A stretch of 64,000 bases of DNA from Lewinellaceae bacterium (lineage in GTDB: Bacteria; Bacteroidota; Bacteroidia; Chitinophagales; Saprospiraceae), in contig JACJXZ010000013.1 of NCBI GenBank assembly GCA_020636375.1, positions 1 through 64,000 of the forward strand, given 5' to 3'. Position numbers and translations under genes: made by a program. The notes below the pieces were generated by a model, which saw only the letters and a list, made by a program, of their open reading frames with translations, was not told the origin of the DNA and did no database searches. Each line of letters starts with the position of its first letter. Positions within the stretch are counted from its first letter, which is position 1. This document shows, piece by piece, positions 31,215-41,100 of this stretch.

Positions 31215-34118
31215 CTATTTCAGGTAGTTCAGCTGAAAGAACGCCCGGTAGTTCTCCACTGATTTTTCCTTCAGCACCTCGCGGTAGTTATTCTGGGTGA
31301 CGGGGAAGACCTCGTAGTTCTCTCTGGCAGGAATAAAGTCGCCCGAATTTTTCTGGATGCCGGTGTAGTACTTCATGGCGTCCGCCTTGTCTTTGAAGCG
31401 GCGCAGGACCAGGATCGGGAGGCGGGAGTCCGCGTCGGTGCCGAGGTAGATATTGGAGATGCGCAGGCGGTCCAGCTTGTGGTACTTCTCGTTGTAGTCG
31501 GAGACGGTGATCTTGTTTTTATTCAGGTCGGAATCTTTATCCTTGAAAACGATGATGACGTAGTGGAGGGCATCATCTTCTACCTTGAACTGTTCGATCT
31601 CCTCGCGGGCGCCGCCGGGCAGGCTGGCGGAGGATTCGCCCAGCAGGCGGAGGATTTCTTTGGCGCGCCGCTGCTCGTCGGTATCCGGATAGCGGGCCAC
31701 CACTTCCCGCAGCGCCTGTACGTAGGCGTCCTTGCCTTCCAGGTTGCCGGTGCTCATGGCTGCCAGGAGGGCAAATTTAGGCTGGTAGGGGTTGGTAGCG
31801 CCGAACTTTTCTTTGGCCGACGTGCTTTTCTCGAAAGCTTCGCGGTAATTGCCGGTGGTGAAGGCCGAGTAGGTGGCGTTGTAGTAGTCGTTGAGCAGGC
31901 GGTTTTCCCGCGCCAGTTCCTCGGCGTAGGCCGGGTTTTTGATCACCATGGCGTACTTTGAGGTCTGGTATTTTTCGAGGATCTTGTTGGCGTATTCCTG
32001 CGCTTTGGGTTCGTTGCCCAATCCGTCGTAGATGATGTACAGCTGGTACCAGGAGTCCAGCTCGTAGTTGTTGCTGGGGTAGCGGCGGTTGAGCGTCTCG
32101 AACATTTCGATGGACTTGGGCAGGTTTTGCAGGCGTTCCCGGTACAGGGCGCCCAGGTTGAAGAGGGCTTCCTGAATCTTCAGGTTGGCGGCGGCGACCT
32201 CGCCTTCCGTTTTCGGGACGTTGCCGAGCAGTTTGTCCACTTCTTCCTCGGTCAGGATGTCCGAGGTGGTGTCGAAGAATTCTTCCTCCTCCACGTTTTC
32301 GAAGGCTGTCGCATCCCGTTTGTTCGAGCGGCGCCAGTTGTCTTCCAGGGGGCGGTTGCCCCATTTGCGTTCGAATTCGCGTTGCCCCCGTTTGAGGGCG
32401 CGGTCGTCGTAGGCAAAAAAGCTGCTTTCCTTTTGCAGGGCCCCGGCGCCGCCGATGGCGCGGCGGGGGGTGGCGGCCAGGCCGGCGGCGCCGGCGGCTT
32501 TGGCGGCGATCTGCTGGCGGCGCAGCTCGTCTTCTTTCCTTTTGATTTCCAGGGCCAGCCGTTCTTTCTCCTGGGGGCTCATCCGGCTGATCCGCAGGAG
32601 GCTGTCCTGCAGTTCTACCACCTTGATGTTGGCGGCGATCTCCGTGAGGTTGGTGCTCAGGCGCTGTGCGCGGTTGTAGCGGTTATCGGTGGCGGCGAGC
32701 ACCAGCAGGGTGCTGTCGTAGTAGTTTTTTGCCTGCACATACTCCTCGGTTTCGTAGTAGAGGTCGGCCAGGGTCAGGTACGATTCGGCGCGCTGCGCCT
32801 GGTTCTGGCGGCTGTGCTGCAGAGAAAGCTCCAGGTTGGCGATGGCTTCGGCCCGCTCGCCGTTTTTCAGGGCGATCTGGGCCAGGGCGAAGTAAATCTG
32901 GTCTTTGTAGTCGGCATTCTTGGCGTCCTTGAGCAGCCGGGCCAGGTTTTCCCGGGCCTCATAGGCCGACCCGCTGCCGCTGGCCCAGGCGTTTTGCGCC
33001 ATGTTGAGCTTGCAGTTGAATTCCATCTCGTATCCCGGCTTCAGCCGGAGGGCCTGCTCGAAGGCAGCGTAGGCGCCGGGAGCGTTGCCGCTCATCTGGA
33101 AAATCTGCGCCATGATGAAAGCATAGCGCGCCCGTTGTTTTTTGTCTTTTTCAACGTCGATGGCCTTTTCCAGAGCGGGCAGCGCCTGTACATAATCTTT
33201 GCGGTGGATATGGTAATAAGCCCGGACGGCTTCGAGCTGGCCGCGGATATCCGGGTAGGTATCCCCATCATTTTCGAGTTGGCCCATATAGGCCACGGCG
33301 GCGTCGTAGTTGTCGCGCTCGATCATGGTGCGGGCCAGCCAGAGGAGGCCATCCTGGTAGGCCGGGCGGTGCTTGAGCAGGCCGTCGTTGTTGTCCGGCT
33401 TGTCGTCTTCTTTTTCTTGCTTGTCTTCGTTTTCCTCTTCGACGGCGGCAGTTTCCTCTTCCTCCCGGTCGCTCTTCCGTTTGAGGATTTCCGGGCGGGG
33501 CGGCGCCTTCTGGCCTTTCTTTTTGGCCCTTTTGACCGCTTTTTTGTAATCCTTCAGGGCGCGCTCCTTTTCCTTGTCGAGTTTGGTCTTTTTGCTTTTC
33601 TTCTTGCCCCGCCGGCTTTTCTTCTTCTTCTTTTTCTTCTTCACCTTTTTGTCCTGCTTGCTCACCTTTTCCCGTTCTTTCATCTTTTCCGGGCTGTATT
33701 CCGCCACCAGGTAGCGGAACGTCTCTTCCGCCGCCTCGTAGTCCTGCTTGAGGTACTGAGCTTTGCCCACCAGCAGGTAGCAGTCGTCCGTCCACTTGCT
33801 GTAACGGTGCAGGTTGACGACGACGGTCACCTTCTTGATGGCCTCATCGAGGTTGGGCGCTTCGGACTGCGGGTTTTCCGCCGCCACATATTTGTACATG
33901 GGCAGCAGTTGGGTGTAGTTGTCCTGATGTTGTGTATTCAGGGATTCAAAACTGGCGGCCAGCAGTTCCTCGGCATTGAAGTAGCCGTTGTAATGGGCCG
34001 TCGTGTTGTGGTAGAGTTCCCCGAGCGCCGACATGTCGCTCCTGCTCTTCTGAGTTGTGCAGGCCGTGATGAAGGAGAGTATGATCAGAACCAGCGATGC
34101 CTTGAGTATACGTTTCAA
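31215..34118 (-). CDS. SprE/PorW-like TPR lipoprotein (type IX secretion, gliding)
   Basis: A 967-residue lipoprotein with signal KRILKASLVLIILSFITACTT (lipobox ITAC). The start SALGELYHNTTAHYNGYFNAEELL is characteristic of SprE/PorW, a component needed for type IX secretion and gliding in Bacteroidota. TPR-like helical repeats run through most of the chain (YAFIMAQIFQMSGNAPGAYAAFEQAL). Residues about 155-240 are an extreme Lys-rich stretch (runs of K, R, E), and the C-terminal part has VIVFKDKDSDLNKNKITV-type repeats. It anchors the view that the organism exports proteins by T9SS. Confidence 0.85.
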   Translation of the reverse strand: MKRILKASLVLIILSFITACTTQKSRSDMSALGELYHNTTAHYNGYFNAEELLAASFESLNTQHQDNYTQLLPMYKYVAAENPQSEAPNLDEAIKKVTVVVNLHRYSKWTDDCYLLVGKAQYLKQDYEAAEETFRYLVAEYSPEKMKEREKVSKQDKKVKKKKKKKKSRRGKKKSKKTKLDKEKERALKDYKKAVKRAKKKGQKAPPRPEILKRKSDREEEETAAVEEENEDKQEKEDDKPDNNDGLLKHRPAYQDGLLWLARTMIERDNYDAAVAYMGQLENDGDTYPDIRGQLEAVRAYYHIHRKDYVQALPALEKAIDVEKDKKQRARYAFIMAQIFQMSGNAPGAYAAFEQALRLKPGYEMEFNCKLNMAQNAWASGSGSAYEARENLARLLKDAKNADYKDQIYFALAQIALKNGERAEAIANLELSLQHSRQNQAQRAESYLTLADLYYETEEYVQAKNYYDSTLLVLAATDNRYNRAQRLSTNLTEIAANIKVVELQDSLLRISRMSPQEKERLALEIKRKEDELRRQQIAAKAAGAAGLAATPRRAIGGAGALQKESSFFAYDDRALKRGQREFERKWGNRPLEDNWRRSNKRDATAFENVEEEEFFDTTSDILTEEEVDKLLGNVPKTEGEVAAANLKIQEALFNLGALYRERLQNLPKSIEMFETLNRRYPSNNYELDSWYQLYIIYDGLGNEPKAQEYANKILEKYQTSKYAMVIKNPAYAEELARENRLLNDYYNATYSAFTTGNYREAFEKSTSAKEKFGATNPYQPKFALLAAMSTGNLEGKDAYVQALREVVARYPDTDEQRRAKEILRLLGESSASLPGGAREEIEQFKVEDDALHYVIIVFKDKDSDLNKNKITVSDYNEKYHKLDRLRISNIYLGTDADSRLPILVLRRFKDKADAMKYYTGIQKNSGDFIPARENYEVFPVTQNNYREVLKEKSVENYRAFFQLNYLK

Positions 34119-34199
34119 ATCCGTTTTTTTTTAATTCTTGATCTAATCTGGCAACACCTGCCCGTTAACAACAGGTATAAAAAGAAAATGTTATTTTTC

Positions 34200-34231
34200 T
34201 TGCAAACCTCTGTGCTGTCGGCATAACTTTG
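34200..34231 (+). promoter_or_regulatory. Bacteroidota-type promoter upstream of M23 gene
   Basis: TTG at 34200-34202, a 21-base spacer and TAACTTTG at 34224-34231. The implied leader is about 210 bases long. Confidence 0.75.
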
Positions 34232-34237
34232 CAGCGC

Positions 34238-34447
34238 AGTAGTCTAGCCGGCAATCTATTCCGGCGGGCCGCACCGATCCTTTTCGGTGGCTGTGTCGTT
34301 ATTATAAACGTCGAAAGGCAAAATTATTTTATTAGTTTAAGACTTCAAAACACGTATTTCGGCCTTCAGCGCTTATTATTCCGTAAATAACGGATATTCG
34401 GCGGGGCGGCTGTCCGCCGGCGCCGGGGAATAAACGGATCGATCCTT
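34238..34447 (+). other. Long GC-rich leader before the M23 gene
   Basis: The region between promoter and start has two small hairpins (CCGGCAATCTATTCCGG at about 34251-34265 and ACCGATCCTTTTCGGT at about 34273-34288) and then AT-rich sequence. No known riboswitch is recognised. Confidence 0.4.
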
Positions 34448-35341
34448 ATGTCAGTGGAGAACGAAAATGCAAAAAGCAGGTGGGAAAGGATTAAAAAGCA
34501 GATGAGGCATACCTACCGGCTCGTCGTCATGAACAACGAGACGTTCGAAGAGGTAGGCTCTTATCGCTTGACCTTGCTCAATGTCTATATCTTCGTGAGT
34601 ACCGTGCTGGTGCTGGTGGCGGTGCTGGTTGTGCTGGCGGTGGCCTTCACGCCGCTGAAGCGGTACATGCCAGGCTATGGCGACGGCGGTGAAAACCGCG
34701 AAGAGGTAGAGCAGCTTTACCGCCAGGTCAAAAGGCTGGAAAAACAACTGGCGGCACAGGAAGAATATTCCACCAATATCCGGAAAGTGCTGACCGGCGA
34801 CGTGGAGACGGCCGAGGACATCATTAAGGCCAGCCCGGCCGATTCGGTGGGAGAGGTGGAGCGCTCGCGGGAAGAAGAACAGCTGCGCCAGGAAGTGGAA
34901 CTCCAGAAAGTAGGCCTGGCGGCTCAGCGGCCCCGTTCGGCAAACTTTTCCCCCCGGGATATCCCCCTGGAGCAGATGTACTTCAACGCCCCGGTCAGAG
35001 GGGAAATTTCCGCCGGCTTTATGCCTGATAATAAACACTTCGGGGTCGACGTGCTGGCTTCCAAGAATACTGCCATACAGGCGGCTATGGACGGCTATAT
35101 TTTCTTCTCCGACTGGACGCTGGAGACCGGAAACACCATTGGCATCCAGCATGCCAATAACACCATAACCTTCTACAAGCACAATTCCGCCCTGCTCAAA
35201 AAAGCGGGCAGCTTCGTCAAAGCGGGGGAGGCCGTGGCCATCATCGGCAATACCGGCACCCTCTCCGACGGGCCCCACCTGCATTTTGAACTCTGGCACA
35301 AAGGAAACCCGGTTGATCCCAGAGACTATATCAAATTCTGA
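34448..35341 (+). CDS. Membrane-anchored M23 (LytM-type) peptidase
   Basis: A 297-residue protein with one transmembrane helix (residues about 45-67, LNVYIFVSTVLVLVAVLVVL), a coiled-coil stretch (REEVEQLYRQVKRLEKQLAAQEEY) and a C-terminal LytM domain. The zinc ligands HFGVD (about residues 197-201) and HLHFELW (about 277-283) are intact, so it may be an active peptidoglycan endopeptidase. The N-terminal coiled coil resembles EnvC/MepM-type regulators of cell division. It is divergent from the SprE gene. Confidence 0.9.
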   Translation: MSVENENAKSRWERIKKQMRHTYRLVVMNNETFEEVGSYRLTLLNVYIFVSTVLVLVAVLVVLAVAFTPLKRYMPGYGDGGENREEVEQLYRQVKRLEKQLAAQEEYSTNIRKVLTGDVETAEDIIKASPADSVGEVERSREEEQLRQEVELQKVGLAAQRPRSANFSPRDIPLEQMYFNAPVRGEISAGFMPDNKHFGVDVLASKNTAIQAAMDGYIFFSDWTLETGNTIGIQHANNTITFYKHNSALLKKAGSFVKAGEAVAIIGNTGTLSDGPHLHFELWHKGNPVDPRDYIKF

Positions 35342-35517
35342 CTACGAACCCCAACTCACCGGTGCAGCAACCCACTTACCTCCCATAGCCCTGACCACAT
35401 CAAACGCCAGGCGGCCGCGGGGCCACCGCGTCCTGAACCAATGTAAACCGATTATTAATTATAGCCTGAACCACTCCGCAATATTCGCGGTTTAGAGCTT
35501 TTGCCAGGTTCTTGCCA

Positions 35518-35525
35518 TAGCTTTG
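35518..35525 (+). promoter_or_regulatory. Candidate -7 box TAGCTTTG
   Basis: Matches TAnnTTTG 34 bases before the phosphatase start; the nearest TTG upstream (35501) is at an unusual spacing of 14 bases. Confidence 0.4.
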
Positions 35526-35558
35526 CAGTTCCCAGCTATTCAATAAAAAACCTATTCC

Positions 35559-35993
35559 ATGAGTACGCAGAAGAATTCGAATTTACAGACTACCTACAAT
35601 AAAAAAGGAGACAAGATCAGCCCCCTCCTGCCGGAAGGCGTCAAAAACTTCATGATCGATATCGACGGCACGATCTGCGACGATATCCCCAACGAAGAGC
35701 CCGAGCGCATGCTTTCGGTGCTTCCCTACCCGGATGCATTGAAGATCATCAATAAATGGTATGAGGAAGGGCACATCATCACTTTCTTCACCTCCCGGAC
35801 GGAAGAACACCGGGCAGTCACCGAGCAGTGGCTGCACAAAAACGGGTTCAAGTACCACAACATGATCATGAACAAGCCCCGGGGCGGCAATTACCACTGG
35901 GTGGACAACCACATCGTGAAGGCCACCCGCTTTAAAGGCAAGTTTACGGACCTGGTGGTCCGGAACCACGAGATTGAGGTATTCCGGCCGTGA
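35559..35993 (+). CDS. HAD-superfamily phosphatase
   Basis: A 144-residue small HAD phosphatase. Motif I is FMIDIDGTICDD (Asp nucleophile and Asp acid/base at about residues 33-35), the FFTSRTEEH segment is motif II (Thr/Ser), and MNKPRGGNYHWVDNH gives the motif III Lys and final Asp. These enzymes hydrolyse small phosphate esters; capsule-related phosphatases of this length exist. No neighbour gives the substrate. Confidence 0.85.
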   Translation: MSTQKNSNLQTTYNKKGDKISPLLPEGVKNFMIDIDGTICDDIPNEEPERMLSVLPYPDALKIINKWYEEGHIITFFTSRTEEHRAVTEQWLHKNGFKYHNMIMNKPRGGNYHWVDNHIVKATRFKGKFTDLVVRNHEIEVFRP

Positions 35994-36121
35994 TCGGGGG
36001 GTGGAGCCGTTGCCTGATTTCCGGGAGCCGGGGGCGTTGTTGGTTGTCGAGCCGCTGCGGGCAATAGCTGCTTTCTGCCCGGTAATATCAATAACTCAAT
36101 AACCACTCGCTCCCTTCCGCC

Positions 36122-37033
36122 TCACACCTTCCGCCGCAACAAATCCGGCAGCGCTTTCTCCAGCGTAGGAAACGAAAACTGGAAGCCGGCCGCTTCGATC
36201 TTGCCGGAACGCACCCGCGTGCTGTCCAGGACCACGTCGGCCATTTCCCCCATAGCCAGGCGCAGGGCGAATGCCGGGACTGGCGCCAGCAGGCCGGAGT
36301 TGCCGAGCGCCTCTTTGATGGCCTCCGTCAGCTCCTTATTGGTCGCCGGGTTGGGCGCCACGCCGTTGTAGGTTCCCTGCATGCTGTCGTCTTCGACGGC
36401 TTTGATGAAAATCCGGCACAGGTCGTCGATGTGGATCCAGCTGTACCACTGGCTGCCGTCGCCGAAATAGGTTCCGACGCGGAAACGGAAGGGCAGCAGG
36501 ATTTTTTCCATGGCACCGCCCTGCGTGGACAGGACGATGCCGATGCGGATGGCGACTTTCCTCAACCCGGGCCTGCCTGCTTCTCCGATCGCTTTTTCCC
36601 AGGCCATGCAACTTTCCGGCAGAAATCCTTCTCCCGGGGCGGAATTCTCGTCCATCCATTCGTCGCCCCGGTCGCCGTAGTATCCGACGGCGGCGCCGGA
36701 GATATAGGCTTTGGGATAATGCTGGAGGCGTTCGAAAGCGGCGGACAGGGTTCGGGCGCTGTCCACCCGGCTGTCGATGATTAGCTGCTTGCGGGCGGCA
36801 GTCCAGGGCTTGTCGGCAATGCCGGCCCCGGCGAGGTTGATCACATAATCGGCGCGGAGGACGGCTTCATCGTCGATGGAGGATGCTGCCGGGCTCCAGC
36901 GGTAAGACGGGAAGGCGGCGTCCGGGCGGGCCCGGCGGCTGAGGTGGAGTACCTCGTGCCCCTGCTCCCGCAGGAGGTGGCTGAGGCGGCTGCCGATCAG
37001 GCCGCTGCCGCCGGCGATGAGGATTGTTGGCAT
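36122..37033 (-). CDS. TIGR01777-family NAD(P)-dependent epimerase/SDR
   Basis: A 303-residue short-chain dehydrogenase-like protein with the Rossmann motif AGGSGLIGSRL (residues 7-17), NLAGAGIADKPWT and the catalytic Tyr region ISGAAVGYYGDRGDEWMDE (about residues 111-129), plus the C-terminal DUF1731-type end RSGKIEAAGFQFSFPTLEKAL. The family is widespread but poorly characterised and linked to cell division inhibitor-like SulA homologues. It faces away from a decamer repeat and a divergent ABC binding-protein gene. Confidence 0.9.
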   Translation of the reverse strand: MPTILIAGGSGLIGSRLSHLLREQGHEVLHLSRRARPDAAFPSYRWSPAASSIDDEAVLRADYVINLAGAGIADKPWTAARKQLIIDSRVDSARTLSAAFERLQHYPKAYISGAAVGYYGDRGDEWMDENSAPGEGFLPESCMAWEKAIGEAGRPGLRKVAIRIGIVLSTQGGAMEKILLPFRFRVGTYFGDGSQWYSWIHIDDLCRIFIKAVEDDSMQGTYNGVAPNPATNKELTEAIKEALGNSGLLAPVPAFALRLAMGEMADVVLDSTRVRSGKIEAAGFQFSFPTLEKALPDLLRRKV

Positions 37034-37090
37034 GGGTTGCTGCTTTTGTTAGAGAACAACAGGCGGCAGGCAAGGTTCAGAGCGTGCTAT

Positions 37091-37213
37091 CCATGTATTC
37101 CCATGTATTTCCATGTATTCCCATGTATTCCCATGTATTCCCATGTATTCCCATGTATTCCCATGTATTTCCATGTATTTCCATGTATTCCCATGTATTC
37201 CCATGTATTCCCA
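37091..37213. repeat. Decamer tandem repeat CCATGTATT(C/T) x12
   Basis: Twelve perfect 10-bp units (37091-37210) plus a partial one. The 10-bp period almost matches the helical turn of DNA. It sits in the divergent region between the epimerase and the solute-binding gene, 110-230 bases upstream of the latter's start, so copy number would change promoter-to-site spacing in near-whole turns. Confidence 0.95.
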
Positions 37214-37324
37214 TTCAGGTAACCCTGTCCGGCCACCCCCTGATAATTTTTTTTTAATTTGCTGGCCAAATCCTGTAATTTAGGGCATTTTATCGCCGTC
37301 AGCAGAACGTGCCTGTAAATCCCA

Positions 37325-39160
37325 ATGTATATGATCCACCTTCGTTCTATCAGCATTTTTGCTCTGCTTGCTCTGGTGTTGTGTGCCTGTAAGGGTGATA
37401 AGCCGCAGGAAGAAGCCACAGGCGCCACCCTTTTCAGGAACCAGGATAACACCGTCTATGCCCGCCTGCCGGCGGAACCCGACCGCCTCAACCTCCTGAT
37501 CTCCACCAACGTTTATGCCCGGGCGGTCAACGAACAGATCTTTCTGTACCTGCTGCATTTTGACCCAGAAACGCTGGAACTCGCTCCCCAACTGGCCAAA
37601 AGCCGGCCCGTGGTCGAGGAGATCACCGAAGGGCCTTACCAGGGGGGGATAGCCTATACGTTCGAACTCCATGAGGAGGCCACCTGGGACAACGGGCAGC
37701 CCATTACCGCCGGGGATTTTGTCTTCACTCTGAAGGCGCTGTTCAACCCCGGGGTCCAGGCCGCTAATGTCCGCGCTTACCTCGATTACATCAAAGACGT
37801 GGAGGTCGACCCGGAGAACCCGCGCCGGTTTACCGTCCTGACGGACCAGAAATACATCATTGGCGAAACGGCGGTGAGCAATATCCCGGTCTTGCCGGAA
37901 TACATCTACGATCCCAACCGCCTGATGAGGGCCGTGCCGCTCACCCATCTGACCGACACGGCTTACGTTGCGCGCCTGGCCGACGAAACGAACGGCGGCG
38001 CTGCGCTGGAGGCGGAACGGAAAGCGATCGGTGATTTTGCCGAGGCATTCAATGCTCCTCGGTATTCGAGGGAAAAAGGATTCATCGCTGGTGCCGGGCC
38101 CTATGCTTTCGAAGAGTGGGTGACGGGGCAGCGCATTGTGCTGAGCCGTAAAAAAAACTGGTGGGGAGATCAACTTTCGGACCGATTCCCCTTGCTGAAA
38201 GCATACCCCGACAAGCTCTCCTTTATCATCATTCCCGACCAGAGCGCCGCCATTGTAGCCCTGAAGGACCAGCAGGTGGACGTTTCAGGCCAGATCGACG
38301 CCAAGGATTTCGTCGACCTGCGGGAAAATGAGCTGATCAGGAAACTGTACAATCTGCATACGCCCACGTCCTGGGTGTACTACTACATCGGCATGAACAA
38401 CAAAAGCCCCAAGCTGGCGGACAAGCGGGTGCGCCGGGCCCTGGCCCATCTGGTCGACGTGCCGGTATTGATCGAGGATCTCTTTTTCGGGCTGGCAGAG
38501 CGGACGGTCGGGCCCTTTCATCCGGCCAAGCCCTATTATCACAAAGGCCTTCCTCCCATCGAATTTGACCCCGGGAAGGCACGCCAGTTGCTGGCCGAGG
38601 CCGGCTGGGAAGATACCAACGGCAACGGCATCGCCGACAAGGAGATCAACGGGAGGCGCGTTGAGATGGAGCTGGAATACATGGTCAGCAATGCCAGCAA
38701 GTTTGCCAACAACCAGGCGCTGATCTTCCAGGAGGACGCCAGAAAGGCCGGGGTCAAGGTCAACATCGCACCCAAGGAATTTACGGTCCTGATTGACGCC
38801 GCCAAACAGCGCGATTACGAAATGTATTCCGGTGCCTGGGGGCAGGATCCCACGATCGATGATCCCAAGCAATTATGGCATTCCGAAAGCGACACCCCGG
38901 ACGGCGGCAACCGGGTGAGTTTCATCAATGCGGAGGCCGACCGCCTGATCGAGGAAATCCGCGTGACGCTGGACGAAAGTAAGCGCAACCAGTTATACAA
39001 AGAGTTCCAGAAACTGATCTACGAGGAACAGCCCTACATCTTCCTGTTCACGCCGTTGGAACGAATCGCCATCTCCAGGCGGTTCGAGGCCGAAGCTACG
39101 GCCCGCCGGCCCGGGTTTCTGGTAAATACCTTCATTAAGCGGGAGGCATCGCCGAAATGA
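37325..39160 (+). CDS. Peptide/nickel-type ABC solute-binding lipoprotein 1
   Basis: A 611-residue SBP family 5 protein (OppA/DppA class). The signal peptide ends LVLCACKG, giving a lipidated Cys. Recognisable blocks are YTFELHEEATWDNGQPITAGDFVFTLKAL, GAGPYAFEEWVTGQRIVL and DKRVRRALAHLVDV. It would capture oligopeptides or a similar ligand at the outer face. A paralogue follows after 99 bases and two permease genes after that, so all four probably serve one importer. An in-frame ATG at 37331 is an equal start choice. Confidence 0.9.
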   Translation: MYMIHLRSISIFALLALVLCACKGDKPQEEATGATLFRNQDNTVYARLPAEPDRLNLLISTNVYARAVNEQIFLYLLHFDPETLELAPQLAKSRPVVEEITEGPYQGGIAYTFELHEEATWDNGQPITAGDFVFTLKALFNPGVQAANVRAYLDYIKDVEVDPENPRRFTVLTDQKYIIGETAVSNIPVLPEYIYDPNRLMRAVPLTHLTDTAYVARLADETNGGAALEAERKAIGDFAEAFNAPRYSREKGFIAGAGPYAFEEWVTGQRIVLSRKKNWWGDQLSDRFPLLKAYPDKLSFIIIPDQSAAIVALKDQQVDVSGQIDAKDFVDLRENELIRKLYNLHTPTSWVYYYIGMNNKSPKLADKRVRRALAHLVDVPVLIEDLFFGLAERTVGPFHPAKPYYHKGLPPIEFDPGKARQLLAEAGWEDTNGNGIADKEINGRRVEMELEYMVSNASKFANNQALIFQEDARKAGVKVNIAPKEFTVLIDAAKQRDYEMYSGAWGQDPTIDDPKQLWHSESDTPDGGNRVSFINAEADRLIEEIRVTLDESKRNQLYKEFQKLIYEEQPYIFLFTPLERIAISRRFEAEATARRPGFLVNTFIKREASPK

Positions 39161-39259
39161 TTAACTTGCGCCCGGAATGTGCCCACTGCCGCAGAGGGAC
39201 GGCACCGGGTATCCATTGCACAATTATGTAAAACCCAGATAAACGACAATCCAGATCGA

Positions 39260-41044
39260 ATGAAACATTTAAATGTAAGCTACACTCCTCTTGCTCTCTT
39301 ATTCCTGTTTTTATTGGCAGGATGCAAACCTGGCCCCGGAACGAAAGACGAAGACGCCGTTTTTTCCATTAGCCGGCCGCTGAACGAGGCCGTCGTCCAG
39401 CTGGACGCCGAGCCGGACCGCCTGAATGTGCCTCTTTCTACCAGCTCCTATGCCCGCCTGGTGAGCAATACCATCTTCCAGAACCTGCTGTCGATCAACC
39501 CGCAAAGCCTGGAGATCATTCCGGAGCTGGCCAAATCGCGCCCGCAGATCACTCCCATCACCGAAGGGCTCTATGCCGGCGGGATGGCCTATACCTTCGA
39601 GATTCACGACCAGGCCGTCTGGGATAACGGCAGCCCGGTGACCGCCGAAGATTTTATCTTCACCCTGAAGGCGGCGCTCAACCCGCAGGTGCCCGCGCCC
39701 GCCTACCGGGCCTACCTCTCCTTCATCAAAGATGTAGAGGTGGACGGCGGCAACCCCCGCCGGTTTACCGTGCTGGCCGATCAGAAATACATCGTCGGCG
39801 AAGAGGCCATCGGCTCAGCCCTGCCACTCATGCCCGCCTACCACTACGACCCGGACGGCTTGCTGAAGGACATTCCCCTCACCGCCCTGACTGATGAGGC
39901 CAAAGCCCGGGAACTGGCGGCGAATGACGGCCGCCTGGCCCAGTTTGCCGCCCTGTTCACCAGCCCCAAATACAGCCGGGAAAAGGAAGGGATTTCGGGC
40001 AGCGGCCCCTATCGCTTCGAAAGCTGGGAGACCGGGCAGCGGATTACCGTCACCAAAAAAGAAAATTACTGGGGCGATGCGCTGGCGGCGGATTACCCCG
40101 CCCTGGCCGCCTTCCCCGACAAGATCATCTTCCGCCCTATCCCCGATCCCACCGCTTCCATCACTGCCCTGAAAGACGGGCAGATCGACGCCATGGCCAA
40201 TATCCCGCCCACCGATTTCCTGGAACTGCAGAACGAGGAATTTACGGCGGAGCGCTACAACTTCTACAGCCCGCCGCTGCTGGGCAACACCTTTATCTAT
40301 GTCAATACCCGTATCCCCAGGTTGTCGGACAAAAAGGTGCGGCGGGCCCTGGCCTACGCCGTCAACGTGAAGGAGATCATCAATACCGTTTACAATGGCC
40401 TGGGAACCCCTTACGCCAGCCCGGTACACCCGTCTTTTTCCTATTATAACAAAGATTTGCAGCCCATTCCCTACGACCCGGACAAAGCCCGGCAACTGCT
40501 GGAAGAGGCCGGCTGGACGGACAGCAACAACAACGGCATCGTCGATAAGGTGATCAACGGCAAACTGGAGGAGCTGTCGCTCAACTACAAGGTCGTCGCC
40601 GGGAGGGACAACATCCGCAACATAGGCCTGCTGATCCAGGAGTCGGCAAAACGGGCAGGGATCGACATTCAGATCGAAGCCAAAGAGTTCGCAGTGCTGG
40701 CCGACGATTTCAAACGCCGGGACTACGAACTCGTCCCCTGGAGCAAAACCATACAGCCCACGCTTTGGGAACCCAAGCAGGACTTCCACTCCGGGGGCGA
40801 CGACCGCACGGGCTTCGCCTCTGCCGAGTCCGACGCACTGATCGACCAAATCCAGGTGGCCCTGGACGAGCAGGAGCGCAATCGGCTGTATATGCAGCTC
40901 CAGGCCATGCTTTACGATGAGATGCCGCTCATCTACCTGCTGGTGCCAACCAGCCGCATCGCTATCCACAAACGCTTCGAGGTACAGCCTTCGCCGATTT
41001 ATCCGGGATATTTCCCGGGCAAGCTGCGGCTCAAAGACAGATAA
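39260..41044 (+). CDS. Peptide/nickel-type ABC solute-binding lipoprotein 2
   Basis: A 594-residue SBP family 5 protein with signal LALLFLFLLAGCKPG (lipobox LAGC), clearly a duplicate of the preceding gene (EPDRLNVPLSTSSYARLVSNTIFQNLL; YTFEIHDQAVWDNGSPVTAEDFIFTLKA). I start it at the ATG at 39260, directly before the signal peptide, rather than at an upstream in-frame start. Two binding proteins for one transporter would widen ligand range. Confidence 0.9.
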   Translation: MKHLNVSYTPLALLFLFLLAGCKPGPGTKDEDAVFSISRPLNEAVVQLDAEPDRLNVPLSTSSYARLVSNTIFQNLLSINPQSLEIIPELAKSRPQITPITEGLYAGGMAYTFEIHDQAVWDNGSPVTAEDFIFTLKAALNPQVPAPAYRAYLSFIKDVEVDGGNPRRFTVLADQKYIVGEEAIGSALPLMPAYHYDPDGLLKDIPLTALTDEAKARELAANDGRLAQFAALFTSPKYSREKEGISGSGPYRFESWETGQRITVTKKENYWGDALAADYPALAAFPDKIIFRPIPDPTASITALKDGQIDAMANIPPTDFLELQNEEFTAERYNFYSPPLLGNTFIYVNTRIPRLSDKKVRRALAYAVNVKEIINTVYNGLGTPYASPVHPSFSYYNKDLQPIPYDPDKARQLLEEAGWTDSNNNGIVDKVINGKLEELSLNYKVVAGRDNIRNIGLLIQESAKRAGIDIQIEAKEFAVLADDFKRRDYELVPWSKTIQPTLWEPKQDFHSGGDDRTGFASAESDALIDQIQVALDEQERNRLYMQLQAMLYDEMPLIYLLVPTSRIAIHKRFEVQPSPIYPGYFPGKLRLKDR

Positions 41045-41100
41045 GGATGCCTTGGGGCCGGGGCAGTGGAACTATATGGCTGTTCTTGCGTACAGGATGG

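Noticed and set aside
32127..34226. Long plus-strand frame opposite the SprE-like gene
   Set aside because: Low-complexity hydrophobic translation of the Lys-rich minus-strand coding region; no domain.
37091..37213. CRISPR array
   Set aside because: Units are contiguous 10-mers without spacers and no cas genes are present.
36944..37222. Reading frames through the decamer repeat giving YSHVFPCIPM-type peptides
   Set aside because: Simple repeat translation with no start context or conservation signal.
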